Source: Aquimarina acroporae
Lineage (GTDB): Bacteria; Bacteroidota; Bacteroidia; Flavobacteriales; Flavobacteriaceae
Reading direction: 5' to 3'
Length of the DNA: 64,000 nt
NCBI RefSeq assembly: GCF_023195925.1
Contig: NZ_JALPRE010000019.1
Span: 41,331 to 105,330 of the forward strand
A program made the position numbers and the translations under genes. The notes under the pieces are model-generated. The model did not search any database. It was given only the letters and a program-made list of their open reading frames with translations, and was not told where the DNA came from. Positions within the stretch are counted from its first letter, which is position 1. Each line of letters begins with the position of its first letter. Positions 1-9,331 of the stretch are shown one piece after another.

Positions 1-11
1 ACTTCAAAAAT

Positions 12-42
12 AAAAAAGCCTACGTAAATAACGTAGGCTTTT
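12..42 (-). terminator. Rho-independent terminator after pheT
   Basis: A 12-bp perfect stem (AAAAGCCTACGT / ACGTAGGCTTTT) with a 5-nt loop lies just beyond the pheT stop codon. It has A and T runs on both sides, so it could stop transcription from either direction. Confidence 0.85.
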
Positions 43-66
43 AAAAATTGATGTTTTGTATCGAAG

Positions 67-2496
67 TTACCTTAGCTCAGCTCCTAATTTATTTTCAAAA
101 TTATGTTGAAGCTTTTTCATGATCTTATCAATTTGTTTATCAGTAAGTGTTTTGTTTTCATCTTGCAATGTAAAACTTACTGCATAAGACTTCTTTCCTT
201 TGGGAAGATTGTTTCCTTGATATACGTCAAATAAGTTAACATCTTTCAATAATTGCTTTTCTGTTTGTTTAGCAATTGTATGTATTTCTTCAAATTTGAT
301 AGTTTCATCCAATAAAAGTGCAAAATCCCTTCTTACCTCTGGGAATTTAGGAATTTCAGTAAACTTAATCTTATTATGCTTAGCATATTGTAATACATTA
401 TCCCAATTGAAATCTGCATATAAGACTTCTTGAGTAATAGAGAAATGTTTCAATATAGATTTCTTTACGATACCAAATTCAACCAACTTTGTTTTGCCAA
501 GACTAAAAGAAAGTCCTTCAGACAGTAAATCGCTTTTTATTGGCGAACTTTTTAATTTAGATAAACCTAAACGCTCTAAAACTAAAGTGATTATACCTTT
601 TATATAGAAGAAATCGCTTGTCTCTTGGGTACCACTTATCCAACTTTCTGGAGTTCTGTTTCCAGAAACAATAATACTAAGATGTTTGTTTTCTATACGG
701 TCATCAGTATATTGGTGATATGTTTTGCCAAACTCAAATAATTTAAGGTCAGATCTTTTCCTGTTTATATTATAGGATACAGCTTCAAGACCTGAAAATA
801 ACATAGATCGTCTTAAAACCGCCAGATCGTTACTTAGCGGATTCAACATTTTTACATTATTTTCTTCATTGAACTGTTCACTTAACGAGTTATAATCGGG
901 AGAGGTAAGCGAATTGGCCATCATTTCATTAAATCCTTGACCTACCAACTGATTAGAGATAGTGTTTTGTACATTATAGTCAGAGAATTTATCAATGTTA
1001 GCAATAGATGCATTTAACTTTTGAGTAAAATTGATATTGTTATATCCATATACCCTTAGAATTTCTTCTATCACGTCTGCTTCTCTTTGCACATCATTGC
1101 GATACGATGGTATAGTTAACCCAATTCCGGTTTCGGTAACACTATTTACCTTTATATCTAGTGAAGAGAGAATACTTTTGATGGTATCCTGAGGAAGCTC
1201 TTCACCTATAAGCTTGGCTGCATTTTCGAAAGATAAAAATACTTGAAAATCCTCTATTTTCTTTGGGTATAGATCTGTGATCTCACTAGAGATATTACCT
1301 CCTGCTAATTCCTGTATCAAAAGCGCTGCTCTCTTCAAAGCATATTCAGTAATATTTGGATCTATACCTCTTTCGAATCTAAATGAGGCATCGGTATTAA
1401 GACCGTGTCTTTTAGCAGTTTTTCTAACACTTACAGGGTTAAAATAAGCACTTTCTAAGAAAATAGAAGTAGTAGTTTCGGTTACTCCAGAGTTAATACC
1501 TCCAAAAACACCTGCTATACAAAGAGGTTTAACAGCATCACAGATCATTAAATCTTCTTCATGTAATTCTCGCTCAACCTCGTCTAGTGTAGTGAACTTG
1601 GTGTCTTTATCTAAAGTTTTAACTTCTATTTTATCTCCTTCTATATAATGTGAATCAAAAGCATGTAAAGGCTGTCCTAGCTCATGTAAAACGTAATTGG
1701 TAACATCTACCACATTGTTTTTTGGTGTAATTCCAATGGCTTTTAATCTATGCTGTAACCAGGAAGGCGATTCTTTTATTTTAACGTCCGATATAGTAAC
1801 CCCACAATATCTTGGAGCAAGATCAGCATCTTTAACTTCAATATCTATTTTATGTAGTCTATTTTCAACTCTGAAATTACTTACCGAAGGAGTAATTAAC
1901 TCCATGTTGATATCCTTTTGTTGCAGCCCCGCTTTTAAATCTCTTGCAGTACCCCAATGACTCATGGCATCTGCGCGATTAGGAGTCAACCCTATTTCAA
2001 AAACACTATCGTTTTCAACGTCAAAAATTTCAGAAGCTTTAGTTCCAACAGCGATATCTGCATCAAGAACCATAATTCCATCATGACTGCTTCCAAGACC
2101 TAATTCGTCTTCTGCACAAATCATTCCGTGACTTTCTTCACCTCGTATCTTACCTTTTTTGATTACCCATTCCTTGTCATTACCATCATATAATTTGGTT
2201 CCTATAGTTGCTACGGGAACCTTTTGTCCTGCTGCGACATTTGGTGCTCCACACACTATCTGAACAGGCTCGCCAGCTCCTAAATCTACTCTGGTTACTT
2301 TTAATTTATCGGCATTTGGGTGTTTTTCACAGCTCAACACTTGTCCAACTACGACACCTTCTAATCCCCCTTTTACACTTTGATAGGTTTCAATTCCTTC
2401 TACTTCTAGTCCAAGATCTGTAAGCAATTCTCCTGTTTTTTCTGCTTCCCAATCAAGGTTAATGAATTGTTTTAACCAGTTGTATGAAATTTTCAT
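67..2496 (-). CDS. pheT: Phenylalanine--tRNA ligase beta subunit
   Basis: This is the beta chain of the cytoplasmic alpha2-beta2 enzyme that charges tRNA-Phe. At 809 residues it has normal bacterial length. The order is standard: an N-terminal OB-type tRNA-binding domain (about residues 40-150, with HPNADKL and CGAPN), the B3/B4 editing region (about 215-395, GVFGG), the B5 domain (about 405-480) and the C-terminal FDX-ACB anticodon-binding domain (about 715-808, PEVRRDFAL). The start MKISYNWLKQFI is the family's usual start. The gene stands alone on the minus strand, with a terminator right after it; pheS is not in this window. Confidence 0.98.
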   Translation of the reverse strand: MKISYNWLKQFINLDWEAEKTGELLTDLGLEVEGIETYQSVKGGLEGVVVGQVLSCEKHPNADKLKVTRVDLGAGEPVQIVCGAPNVAAGQKVPVATIGTKLYDGNDKEWVIKKGKIRGEESHGMICAEDELGLGSSHDGIMVLDADIAVGTKASEIFDVENDSVFEIGLTPNRADAMSHWGTARDLKAGLQQKDINMELITPSVSNFRVENRLHKIDIEVKDADLAPRYCGVTISDVKIKESPSWLQHRLKAIGITPKNNVVDVTNYVLHELGQPLHAFDSHYIEGDKIEVKTLDKDTKFTTLDEVERELHEEDLMICDAVKPLCIAGVFGGINSGVTETTTSIFLESAYFNPVSVRKTAKRHGLNTDASFRFERGIDPNITEYALKRAALLIQELAGGNISSEITDLYPKKIEDFQVFLSFENAAKLIGEELPQDTIKSILSSLDIKVNSVTETGIGLTIPSYRNDVQREADVIEEILRVYGYNNINFTQKLNASIANIDKFSDYNVQNTISNQLVGQGFNEMMANSLTSPDYNSLSEQFNEENNVKMLNPLSNDLAVLRRSMLFSGLEAVSYNINRKRSDLKLFEFGKTYHQYTDDRIENKHLSIIVSGNRTPESWISGTQETSDFFYIKGIITLVLERLGLSKLKSSPIKSDLLSEGLSFSLGKTKLVEFGIVKKSILKHFSITQEVLYADFNWDNVLQYAKHNKIKFTEIPKFPEVRRDFALLLDETIKFEEIHTIAKQTEKQLLKDVNLFDVYQGNNLPKGKKSYAVSFTLQDENKTLTDKQIDKIMKKLQHNFENKLGAELR

Positions 2497-2706
2497 TGAT
2501 GCTCATTCTAAATTTAGTCGGTAAAGATAATATATTGAGCAGAGCAAACAAACAAGAATGTTAGGTTATAAATTATCTAATTGTGGTTTTTCTAGTAGTA
2601 GATATCTAATAAATTTTTGGTATCTTATTTGATGTGTATGTTGTTACATGTTGAATATCAAAAGTAAATGCTTATTTTTGGTAAAGAAAGCCCTAAATAC
2701 TAAATT

Positions 2707-3006
2707 ATGAGAGGAATAAAACTAAGTATGTTGCTATTTGCTTTGATGCTTTTTGTTGGTCAAAATGCTGTTGCTCAAAAAAAAGTGGATAGAAATAAAA
2801 AGGAAGTAACTACAACCAAGGTTAGAAAAAAGACAGGAAAAGAAGAAGGGTCAGGAATGAAAGAAGCCGTTGCTAAGAAAAAAAGAACGTCTAGTAAAGA
2901 AGCTAAAAGAGATCGGGCAAGGCGTATAAGGGCAATTGCAGAGAAGAATAGAAGGCGCACAAAACCTTCAGAATCAAATAAGAATAGAAAAAATGGAGAT
3001 AACTAG
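2707..3006 (+). CDS. Small secreted Lys/Arg-rich protein
   Basis: This 99-residue protein starts with a clear Sec signal peptide (about residues 1-23, ending VGQNAVAQ). The rest is almost entirely Lys, Arg, Glu and Ser with no recognisable fold, so it is probably disordered and strongly basic. I do not recognise a family. A hairpin terminator follows the stop by about 25 bases, and the gene runs alone between pheT (divergent) and the TlpA-like gene. Its strong basic charge would allow binding to nucleic acid or acidic surface polymers, but that is speculation. Confidence 0.75.
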   Translation: MRGIKLSMLLFALMLFVGQNAVAQKKVDRNKKEVTTTKVRKKTGKEEGSGMKEAVAKKKRTSSKEAKRDRARRIRAIAEKNRRRTKPSESNKNRKNGDN

Positions 3007-3029
3007 TAAATAGTTATTCTGTAATATTT

Positions 3030-3070
3030 AAAAAATGTCTGGGAGAAATATCTTTTTCTAGACATTTTTT
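3030..3070 (+). terminator. Terminator after the basic secreted protein
   Basis: Arms AAAATGTCT and AGACATTTT flank a loop of about 19 bases and end in a T run. It sits shortly after the stop at 3006. The long loop makes it weaker than the other terminators in the window. Confidence 0.6.
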
Positions 3071-3161
3071 ATTTGAATTCTTTAAAAAAAGGACCTTTAT
3101 TTACACCAAGATAATTTATAGTTATATCATTAGATACTAAGAAATATAGAATTATAAGAAC

Positions 3162-4391
3162 ATGAAAACACAAACAATAATAGGGGCTTTACTTACTGTA
3201 TTTTTGGTGAGTTGTAAGAAAGAAATTAAAAAACAACCTGTAGATTTTTTAGAAGGGCCATGGAGAGCCTCCCTTACTGTTCAAGATAATGAAAAACTTC
3301 CGTTTTTATTTGAAGTAATGGAAGATGAAACTTTAAAAATATTTAATGCAGAAGAAGTAATAGATGTCGATGAAGTAAGGATAAATGGTGATTCTATTAA
3401 AATAAACTTCCCTGTATTTGAGGGTTATATCGCTGCAAAGTTTGTTGATTCTGTAACTATTTCTGGAAATTTTATCAAAGAAAGCTTAGATAGAATAGTT
3501 CCTTTTGAAGCTAAGTATGGTGCCCAGGATAGGTTTGCTATTACCAATAAAACAACGTATGATCTTACTGGAAACTGGGAAACGGTTTTTAGTGAGAATA
3601 ATGAAGAAGATCGATATATTGCTAAAGGTATTTTCAAGCAAAATGGAAACGTTGTTTCAGGAACATTTAGGACCACTACTGGTGATTATCGTTATTTGGA
3701 AGGCGTTTTAAACAATGACGAACTTCAACTTTCTACTTTTGATGGCGCACATGCTTTTCTATTTACTGCAAAGGTAACAGATAGCACTATTCAAGGTAAT
3801 TTCTATTCTGGTAATCATTGGAAAGAACCTTTTATAGCAAAAAGAAACGAAAATTATGAATTACCATCTGAAGAATCTTTAACCTTTTTAAAAGAAGGGT
3901 ATGATAAGTTTGCATTTAATTTTTCAGATACTAACGGGAATAAGGTTTCGCTAGAAGATGAACGTTTCAAAAATAAAGTGGTGATTGCACAAATTATGGG
4001 AACCTGGTGCCCCAACTGTATGGATGAGACCAAATATTATGTAGAGTATTATAACCAAAATAAAGATAAAGATGTAGCATTTGTTGCTTTAGCTTTTGAG
4101 TATGCGAAAACAGAAGAAAAGGCTTTTAAAGCTATTGATCGATTAACGCAGAAACTTAATGTGACTTACCCTGTACTTTTGGCACAATACGGGACTTCTG
4201 ATAAAAAGAAAGCCCAGGAAAAATTACCAATGCTTAATCATGTATTATCCTATCCAACTACCATTTTCATCGATAAAAAGGGACAGGTTCGTAAAATACA
4301 TACAGGTTTTAATGGACCGGCAACAGGTCAAAAGTATTTAGATTTTAAAAGAGATTTTGAGAGTTTTATTGATCAGCTATTAAAGGAGTAG
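3162..4391 (+). CDS. TlpA-like thioredoxin-fold lipoprotein
   Basis: This 409-residue protein is a probable lipoprotein: the signal ends LVSC, placing the acylated Cys near residue 18. An N-terminal beta-rich region (about 30-225) resembles the DUF4369-like part of Bacteroidota TlpA proteins. The C-terminal half (about 245-405) is a thioredoxin fold with the redox pair in GTWCPNCMDE (Cys283 and Cys286). Such proteins reduce or isomerise disulfides outside the cytoplasm, often supporting cytochrome maturation or stress resistance. No partner gene is adjacent; the closest downstream gene is 145 bases away on the same strand. Confidence 0.85.
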   Translation: MKTQTIIGALLTVFLVSCKKEIKKQPVDFLEGPWRASLTVQDNEKLPFLFEVMEDETLKIFNAEEVIDVDEVRINGDSIKINFPVFEGYIAAKFVDSVTISGNFIKESLDRIVPFEAKYGAQDRFAITNKTTYDLTGNWETVFSENNEEDRYIAKGIFKQNGNVVSGTFRTTTGDYRYLEGVLNNDELQLSTFDGAHAFLFTAKVTDSTIQGNFYSGNHWKEPFIAKRNENYELPSEESLTFLKEGYDKFAFNFSDTNGNKVSLEDERFKNKVVIAQIMGTWCPNCMDETKYYVEYYNQNKDKDVAFVALAFEYAKTEEKAFKAIDRLTQKLNVTYPVLLAQYGTSDKKKAQEKLPMLNHVLSYPTTIFIDKKGQVRKIHTGFNGPATGQKYLDFKRDFESFIDQLLKE

Positions 4392-4535
4392 TGATCTTTA
4401 ACAATCAATTATGACTTTCGTTTTGAGTTTAACACAACGGTAACATAGCATTTGCTAATTACCTTTTAAATTGGCTAAATGCAAATACTTAATCAGTTTT
4501 GCTATAGTGAAATAATTAATCAAAAAATGTCAGTC

Positions 4536-5636
4536 ATGAAACAATTCAAACTGTTTACCTCTTGCATAGTCGGTGCAATGTTAATGTTTTCAATTCAATC
4601 AAACGCACAGTTAAAAGTTCCGGAAGGAAGTCAAAGAGCTCAAGTAACTCAACGAGTAGGAATTACCGATATAACCATAGATTATGGTAGACCTAGTGTA
4701 AAAGAAAGAGAAGTTTGGGGGAAATTAGTTCCTTATGGGTATAATAACCTAGGTTTTGGTACTTCTACGGCAGCTCCATGGCGTGCCGGAGCTAATAACA
4801 ACACTACCATAGAGTTTTCCCACAACGTTAAGGTAGAAGGAAAAGATTTAGCAGCGGGACTATATGGACTTCACATAGCTGTTAAAGAAGATGGTGGGGC
4901 CACTGTTATTTTTTCTAAGGATTATAATGCCTGGGGTAGTTATTTTTATGATGAAAAGAAAGATGCCTTACGTGTAGATGTAAAAACAAAAGAAGTTCCA
5001 CATACAGAGACGTTAACCTTTTTATTTCCAGAATATAAGGCAAATAGTACTGTAGCTGCCTTACGATGGGAAAAGAAGGAAATTCCATTTACTATAGAAG
5101 TAGATGTTGAAAGTATTGTACTAGCAGGAATAGAAAGCGATTTACAGAATTCACCTGGATTTACACAATCCAATTGGGATAATGCTGCAAATTATGCTTT
5201 TAATGCAGGTAAATTAGATGAGGCTTTGAAATGGATTGATGCATCAATAAGTGGTAATTTTTTCAGCAAGGAGACCTTTAGCAATTTATCTTTGAAGTCC
5301 AGAATTTTAGCAAAGCAAGGGAAAACCAGTGAAGCAATGACTTTTGTTGATAAGGCTGCACAACTTGGAAATCCAACAGAGGTATTTCAGTTGGGAACAG
5401 GATTGATTGGTCAAGGACAAAAAGATAAGGCTTTAGCTGTACTTAAAGAGAATGTGAAAAAATCTAATGGTGCATGGCCTTCTAATTACGGATTGGCTAG
5501 AGCATACGCTGCAAATGGAGATTATAAAAATGCCATAAAAGCTATGAATACCTCAATGGCAAAAGCTCCAGATAGATTTAAAAACCGATTAACAGGTGAG
5601 TTAGAAAAACTAGAGAAAGGGGAGGATATCAACTAG
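4536..5636 (+). CDS. DUF2911 domain protein with TPR-like repeats
   Basis: The open frame begins at 4479, but the start at 4536 (MKQFKLFTSC) puts a normal signal peptide (ending SIQSNAQ) at the N terminus, so I use it, giving 366 residues. The first two thirds match DUF2911 (VTDITIDYGRPSVKEREVWG-like region, RAGANNNTTIEF), a beta domain found in exported Bacteroidota proteins. The last part (about 200-360) is helical with TPR-like repeats (AAQLGNPTEVFQLG, YGLARAYAANGDYKNAI). The biochemical role is unknown; the location should be periplasm or cell surface. A strong terminator follows. Confidence 0.85.
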   Translation: MKQFKLFTSCIVGAMLMFSIQSNAQLKVPEGSQRAQVTQRVGITDITIDYGRPSVKEREVWGKLVPYGYNNLGFGTSTAAPWRAGANNNTTIEFSHNVKVEGKDLAAGLYGLHIAVKEDGGATVIFSKDYNAWGSYFYDEKKDALRVDVKTKEVPHTETLTFLFPEYKANSTVAALRWEKKEIPFTIEVDVESIVLAGIESDLQNSPGFTQSNWDNAANYAFNAGKLDEALKWIDASISGNFFSKETFSNLSLKSRILAKQGKTSEAMTFVDKAAQLGNPTEVFQLGTGLIGQGQKDKALAVLKENVKKSNGAWPSNYGLARAYAANGDYKNAIKAMNTSMAKAPDRFKNRLTGELEKLEKGEDIN

Positions 5637-5660
5637 GACTTAAAATTTAAAACGATTTAT

Positions 5661-5692
5661 AAAAGGTTTAGAGTTTTTCTAAACCTTTTTTT
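5661..5692 (+). terminator. Terminator after the DUF2911 gene
   Basis: Arms AAAAGGTTTAGA and TCTAAACCTTTT flank a short T-rich loop and are followed by a run of T, 25 bases after the stop. Confidence 0.85.
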
Positions 5693-5785
5693 ATGCATAT
5701 CAAAATAGTTTTGTTAATATTATGATGGGAGAATATTAATACGTTTTAATAAAGGTATATACTATGTTAAATACGCACTATAGCA

Positions 5786-5793
5786 TATCTTTG
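5786..5793 (+). promoter_or_regulatory. Putative -7 element of the pta-ackA promoter
   Basis: TATCTTTG fits the Bacteroidota -7 consensus TAnnTTTG and lies about 20 bases before the pta start. I do not see a convincing TTTG at the -33 distance, so only this half is called. Confidence 0.5.
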
Positions 5794-5813
5794 TACCAAC
5801 CAAATTTATTTAC

Positions 5814-7907
5814 ATGAGTAAAGCCGTTTATATTGCTACTATTGAACCTAATAGTGGTAAATCTATTGTTGTTTTAGGAATGATGAGAATGCTCTTGGGA
5901 AAAGTAGCAAGAGTTGGGTATTTTAGGCCTATTATCGACGATCCAAAAGAAGGAGAGGTAGATAATCATATTAATACTGTAATCTCTCATTTTGAATTAG
6001 ATATTAATTTCAAAAATGCGTATGCCTTTACACGCAGTGAAGTACTTCAAAAATACAATCAAGGAAAATCAGGGGAGATTATTGATGGAATCATCAGGAA
6101 ATATAAAAATCTAGAGGAACGATTTGATTTTATTCTGGTAGAAGGGACAGATTTCTCTGATGAAGGTAGTATTATTGAATTTGATATTAATGTAATCATA
6201 GCTAAGAATCTGGGAATACCAGCGGTTATAGTAGCTAGTGGGATAGATAAAAAAAATGAAGAAATTGTAGGGGGTCTCAAATTAGCCTATGATACATTTA
6301 ATAGTAAAGATGTAGAAGTTATGGCACTGGTGGCAAATAAAGTCACTCCTGGTTGCGAGGATGGATTACGTACTCTTTTTGATAATGATTTTAAGAATGG
6401 AGTAGATCGCATTGTGATTCCAAAAATTAATTCTCTTATCAATCCAACCATTAAGGAAATTGTAAACGAACTTGAAGGTACCGTGTTGTTTGGTAAGGAA
6501 TATTTGAATAATCAAGCCGGGAGTTTTGGCGTGGGTGCAATGCAATTACGAAATTATCTCACACATCTTAAGGATAATAGTCTGGTAATCACTCCGGGGG
6601 ATAGAGCAGATATTATTCTAGGGGTATTGCAAGCCAATATTTCAGATAACTATCCGAAAATAGCAGGTATTATTCTTACCGGAGGAATTATTCCTGAAAA
6701 ATCAATCCTTGATTTAATCGAAGGAGTTTCAATTTCTTTTCCAATAATATCTGTACCTAATGGTACATTTTCGATCACCAATAGGATAGGTTCTATCAGA
6801 TCTAGAATATATCTTGATAATCTTCAGAAAATAAATACTTCTATTAGCACATTCGAAAAGTATGTAAACGAAGATCGATTAGCAGAGAAGTTAATTACCT
6901 TTAAGTCTGAAGGTTTAACACCGCGAATGTTCCAGTATAATCTATTGCGAAGAGCACTTAAACATAAAAAACATATTGTACTTCCTGAAGGATCAGATGA
7001 ACGTATTTTAAGGGCGACTTCAAGATTATTAGCCTCAGATGTAGTAGATATCACTCTAATAGGAAATGAAAAGAAAATTCGAAACAAAGCAATTAAGCTA
7101 GATATTCCTATAGATTTTGATAAGATTCAGGTCATATCCCCTACAGAATCTCCTAATTATGATGATTATGTACAAACGTTCTATGAACTTAGAAAGCATA
7201 AGAATGTTAATCTAGATATGGCAAAGGATATGATGGCAGATGTTTCATATTTTGGAACCATGATGATTTATAAAGGACATGCAGATGGCATGGTTTCAGG
7301 AGCAGTGCATACCACGCAACACACTATACGACCAGCATTACAATTCATAAAAACTAAGCCTGGTGTAAAAGTAGTTTCATCTGTGTTTTTTATGTGCTTG
7401 GAAGATAGAGTGTCTGTATTTGGTGATTGTGCGATTAATCCCAATCCTGATGCAGAACAACTTGCAGAGATTGCAATTTCATCATCAGAATCTGCGGCTG
7501 CTTTCGGTATAGAACCAAAAGTTGCTATGTTGTCATATTCGTCTGGTACTTCAGGAAAAGGGGAGGATGTAGAAATTGTAAGAAAGGCAACCGCTATAGT
7601 AAAGGAAAAGAACCCAGAACTAAAAATAGAAGGCCCAATACAGTACGACGCAGCAGTTGATATGAGAGTTGGTCAAAGTAAATTACCAGATTCTGAGGTA
7701 GCTGGACAAGCTAGTGTGCTCATATTCCCTGATTTAAATACTGGAAACAATACCTATAAAGCAGTACAGAGAGAAACGGGTGCTTTAGCCATAGGTCCAA
7801 TGCTACAAGGGTTGAACAAACCTGTAAATGATTTAAGTCGTGGCTGTACTGTAGATGACGTATATAATACAGTAATTATTACGGCAATTCAGGCTCAGGG
7901 ATTATAA
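5814..7907 (+). CDS. pta: Phosphate acetyltransferase (long form)
   Basis: This enzyme interconverts acetyl-CoA and acetyl phosphate in the cytoplasm. At 697 residues it is the long form. It has an N-terminal BioD-like P-loop domain (EPNSGKS near residues 10-16), a DRTGG domain (about 215-330) and the catalytic PTA_PTB domain (about 370-695, with EGSDERILRA, VSGAVHTT and SYSSGTSGKG). It is followed 18 bases later by ackA, the usual two-gene acetate operon that makes ATP from acetyl-CoA or activates acetate. Confidence 0.97.
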   Translation: MSKAVYIATIEPNSGKSIVVLGMMRMLLGKVARVGYFRPIIDDPKEGEVDNHINTVISHFELDINFKNAYAFTRSEVLQKYNQGKSGEIIDGIIRKYKNLEERFDFILVEGTDFSDEGSIIEFDINVIIAKNLGIPAVIVASGIDKKNEEIVGGLKLAYDTFNSKDVEVMALVANKVTPGCEDGLRTLFDNDFKNGVDRIVIPKINSLINPTIKEIVNELEGTVLFGKEYLNNQAGSFGVGAMQLRNYLTHLKDNSLVITPGDRADIILGVLQANISDNYPKIAGIILTGGIIPEKSILDLIEGVSISFPIISVPNGTFSITNRIGSIRSRIYLDNLQKINTSISTFEKYVNEDRLAEKLITFKSEGLTPRMFQYNLLRRALKHKKHIVLPEGSDERILRATSRLLASDVVDITLIGNEKKIRNKAIKLDIPIDFDKIQVISPTESPNYDDYVQTFYELRKHKNVNLDMAKDMMADVSYFGTMMIYKGHADGMVSGAVHTTQHTIRPALQFIKTKPGVKVVSSVFFMCLEDRVSVFGDCAINPNPDAEQLAEIAISSSESAAAFGIEPKVAMLSYSSGTSGKGEDVEIVRKATAIVKEKNPELKIEGPIQYDAAVDMRVGQSKLPDSEVAGQASVLIFPDLNTGNNTYKAVQRETGALAIGPMLQGLNKPVNDLSRGCTVDDVYNTVIITAIQAQGL

Positions 7908-7925
7908 AAAAATAATAGTAAGCGT

Positions 7926-9107
7926 ATGAAAGTACTGGTTTTAAATTCTGGAAGTTCATCAATAAAATTTCAATTGTTTCAAATGCCAGAAGAGGAAGTA
8001 ATTTGCTCTGGCCTTGTAGAACGTATTGGTCTTGATGATGCTAAAATAACCTATAAAACTAAGAAAGATAAAATAGAAAAGGTTGATCATATAAATAACC
8101 ATAAAGATGGTTTGCAGATAGTGGCTCAATATCTGTTAGATAGTAGTGTTGGTGTGCTACAATCTGCTGCAGAAATCGATATGGTGGGGCATAGAGTAGT
8201 GCATGGCGGTAGTACTTTTGCTGATACTGTAGAGATCGATCAAGAGGTAAAGGATAAGATCAAAAAATTGTCTGCACTTGCACCCTTGCATAATCCAGCC
8301 AATTTGGAAGGTATTTTGGTAGCTGAAGATATTTTTCCGAAAGCAAAACAAATTGCTGTGTTCGATACTGCATTTCATCAAACTATTCCCGTTGAAGCAC
8401 ATAAATACGCGATACCCAATAAATTTTTGGATGAGTATAATATAAGACTCTATGGTTTTCATGGTACAAGCCATAAATATGTTTCAGAGAAAGCAATAGG
8501 TTTTTTAGGAAAGGAAACTTCCAAAATTATTACTATTCACCTAGGTAATGGTTGTAGTATGACTGCAATTGAAAATGGAAAAAGTATAGATCATACTTTG
8601 GGATTTGCTCCCATGAATGGGTTAATTATGGGAACTAGATCTGGCGATATAGACCCGGCAGTAATATTTCATATGGTTAATTCTTTGGGGTATAATTTAG
8701 ATGAAGTTAATGCCCTATTGCAAAAAGAGAGTGGCATGTTGGGTTTAACTGGGTATAGTGATCTAAGGGATATTGAAGCAGAAGCAGAAAAAGGGAATTC
8801 AGATTGCAGGTTAGCTTTAAAAATGAGTGCTTACAGAATTAAAAAGTTTATTGGAGCATATGCTGCTGCAATGAATGGTTTAGATGCAATTGTCTTTACT
8901 GCTGGTATAGGTGAGAATTCTGAGAAAATGAGAGCGCAGGTGTGCGAAGACATGAATTTTTTGGGAATACAACTGGATGCAGAAAAAAATGAAATACGAT
9001 CAAAAGATATAAGGGATATTAGTGACAGTTCTTCTAGAACCAGGGTTTTGGTCATTCCAACAAATGAAGAATTAGAAATAGCAAAGCAATCATTTCTTTT
9101 GGCCTAA
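7926..9107 (+). CDS. ackA: Acetate kinase
   Basis: This 393-residue cytoplasmic kinase transfers phosphate between acetyl phosphate and ADP. It shows the N-terminal phosphate-binding motif VLNSGSSSIKF, the HRVVHGG segment, FDTAFHQTIP with the catalytic Asp, GFHGTSHKYV, and the adenosine-site HLGNGCS and FTAGIGENS motifs. Length is typical. It is the second gene of the pta-ackA operon and ends at a strong terminator. Confidence 0.98.
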   Translation: MKVLVLNSGSSSIKFQLFQMPEEEVICSGLVERIGLDDAKITYKTKKDKIEKVDHINNHKDGLQIVAQYLLDSSVGVLQSAAEIDMVGHRVVHGGSTFADTVEIDQEVKDKIKKLSALAPLHNPANLEGILVAEDIFPKAKQIAVFDTAFHQTIPVEAHKYAIPNKFLDEYNIRLYGFHGTSHKYVSEKAIGFLGKETSKIITIHLGNGCSMTAIENGKSIDHTLGFAPMNGLIMGTRSGDIDPAVIFHMVNSLGYNLDEVNALLQKESGMLGLTGYSDLRDIEAEAEKGNSDCRLALKMSAYRIKKFIGAYAAAMNGLDAIVFTAGIGENSEKMRAQVCEDMNFLGIQLDAEKNEIRSKDIRDISDSSSRTRVLVIPTNEELEIAKQSFLLA

Positions 9108-9123
9108 TTAATGTATAATTAAG

Positions 9124-9150
9124 AAGGGAGACAATTTGTCTCCCTTTTTT
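9124..9150 (+). terminator. Shared terminator of ackA and the Cys-rich peptide gene
   Basis: GGGAGACA and TGTCTCCC form a tight GC-rich hairpin with flanking A and T runs. It lies between convergent genes, 16 bases after ackA and a few bases after the stop of the minus-strand peptide gene, so it can serve both. Confidence 0.9.
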
Positions 9151-9154
9151 GTTT

Positions 9155-9331
9155 TTAATAAAAGATGCATCCTGCAAAAGAGCAGCGTCCGGGCTCACAA
9201 AAACTTCCACCAGCCCAAACCACTCTGCACTGATTGGCACTGCAACAGCCACTAAATACAGCTCCTTTAATTTTCAGTTGCTGTTTTCTACTTAATTTTT
9301 GTACACCTTTTAGTTCTAAGATTTTTTTCAT
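9155..9331 (-). CDS. Cys-rich secreted peptide precursor with bacteriocin-type leader
   Basis: A 58-codon gene. The first part, MKKILELKGVQKLSRKQQ then LKIKGA, matches the leader style of Bacteroidota natural-product or bacteriocin-like precursors (charged, KLxxxxQxxIxGG-like), with GA in place of the usual GG. The remaining 35 residues hold six Cys (CC, then C in NQCR, FCEP, GRCS and AGCI), and the peptide ends IFY. That pattern suggests either disulfide bonding or modification. No export or modification gene is next to it, and the convergent ackA shares its terminator. The product is unknown; the coding call rests on the leader, the Cys-rich tail and correct placement before a terminator. 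Confidence 0.7.
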   Translation of the reverse strand: MKKILELKGVQKLSRKQQLKIKGAVFSGCCSANQCRVVWAGGSFCEPGRCSFAGCIFY

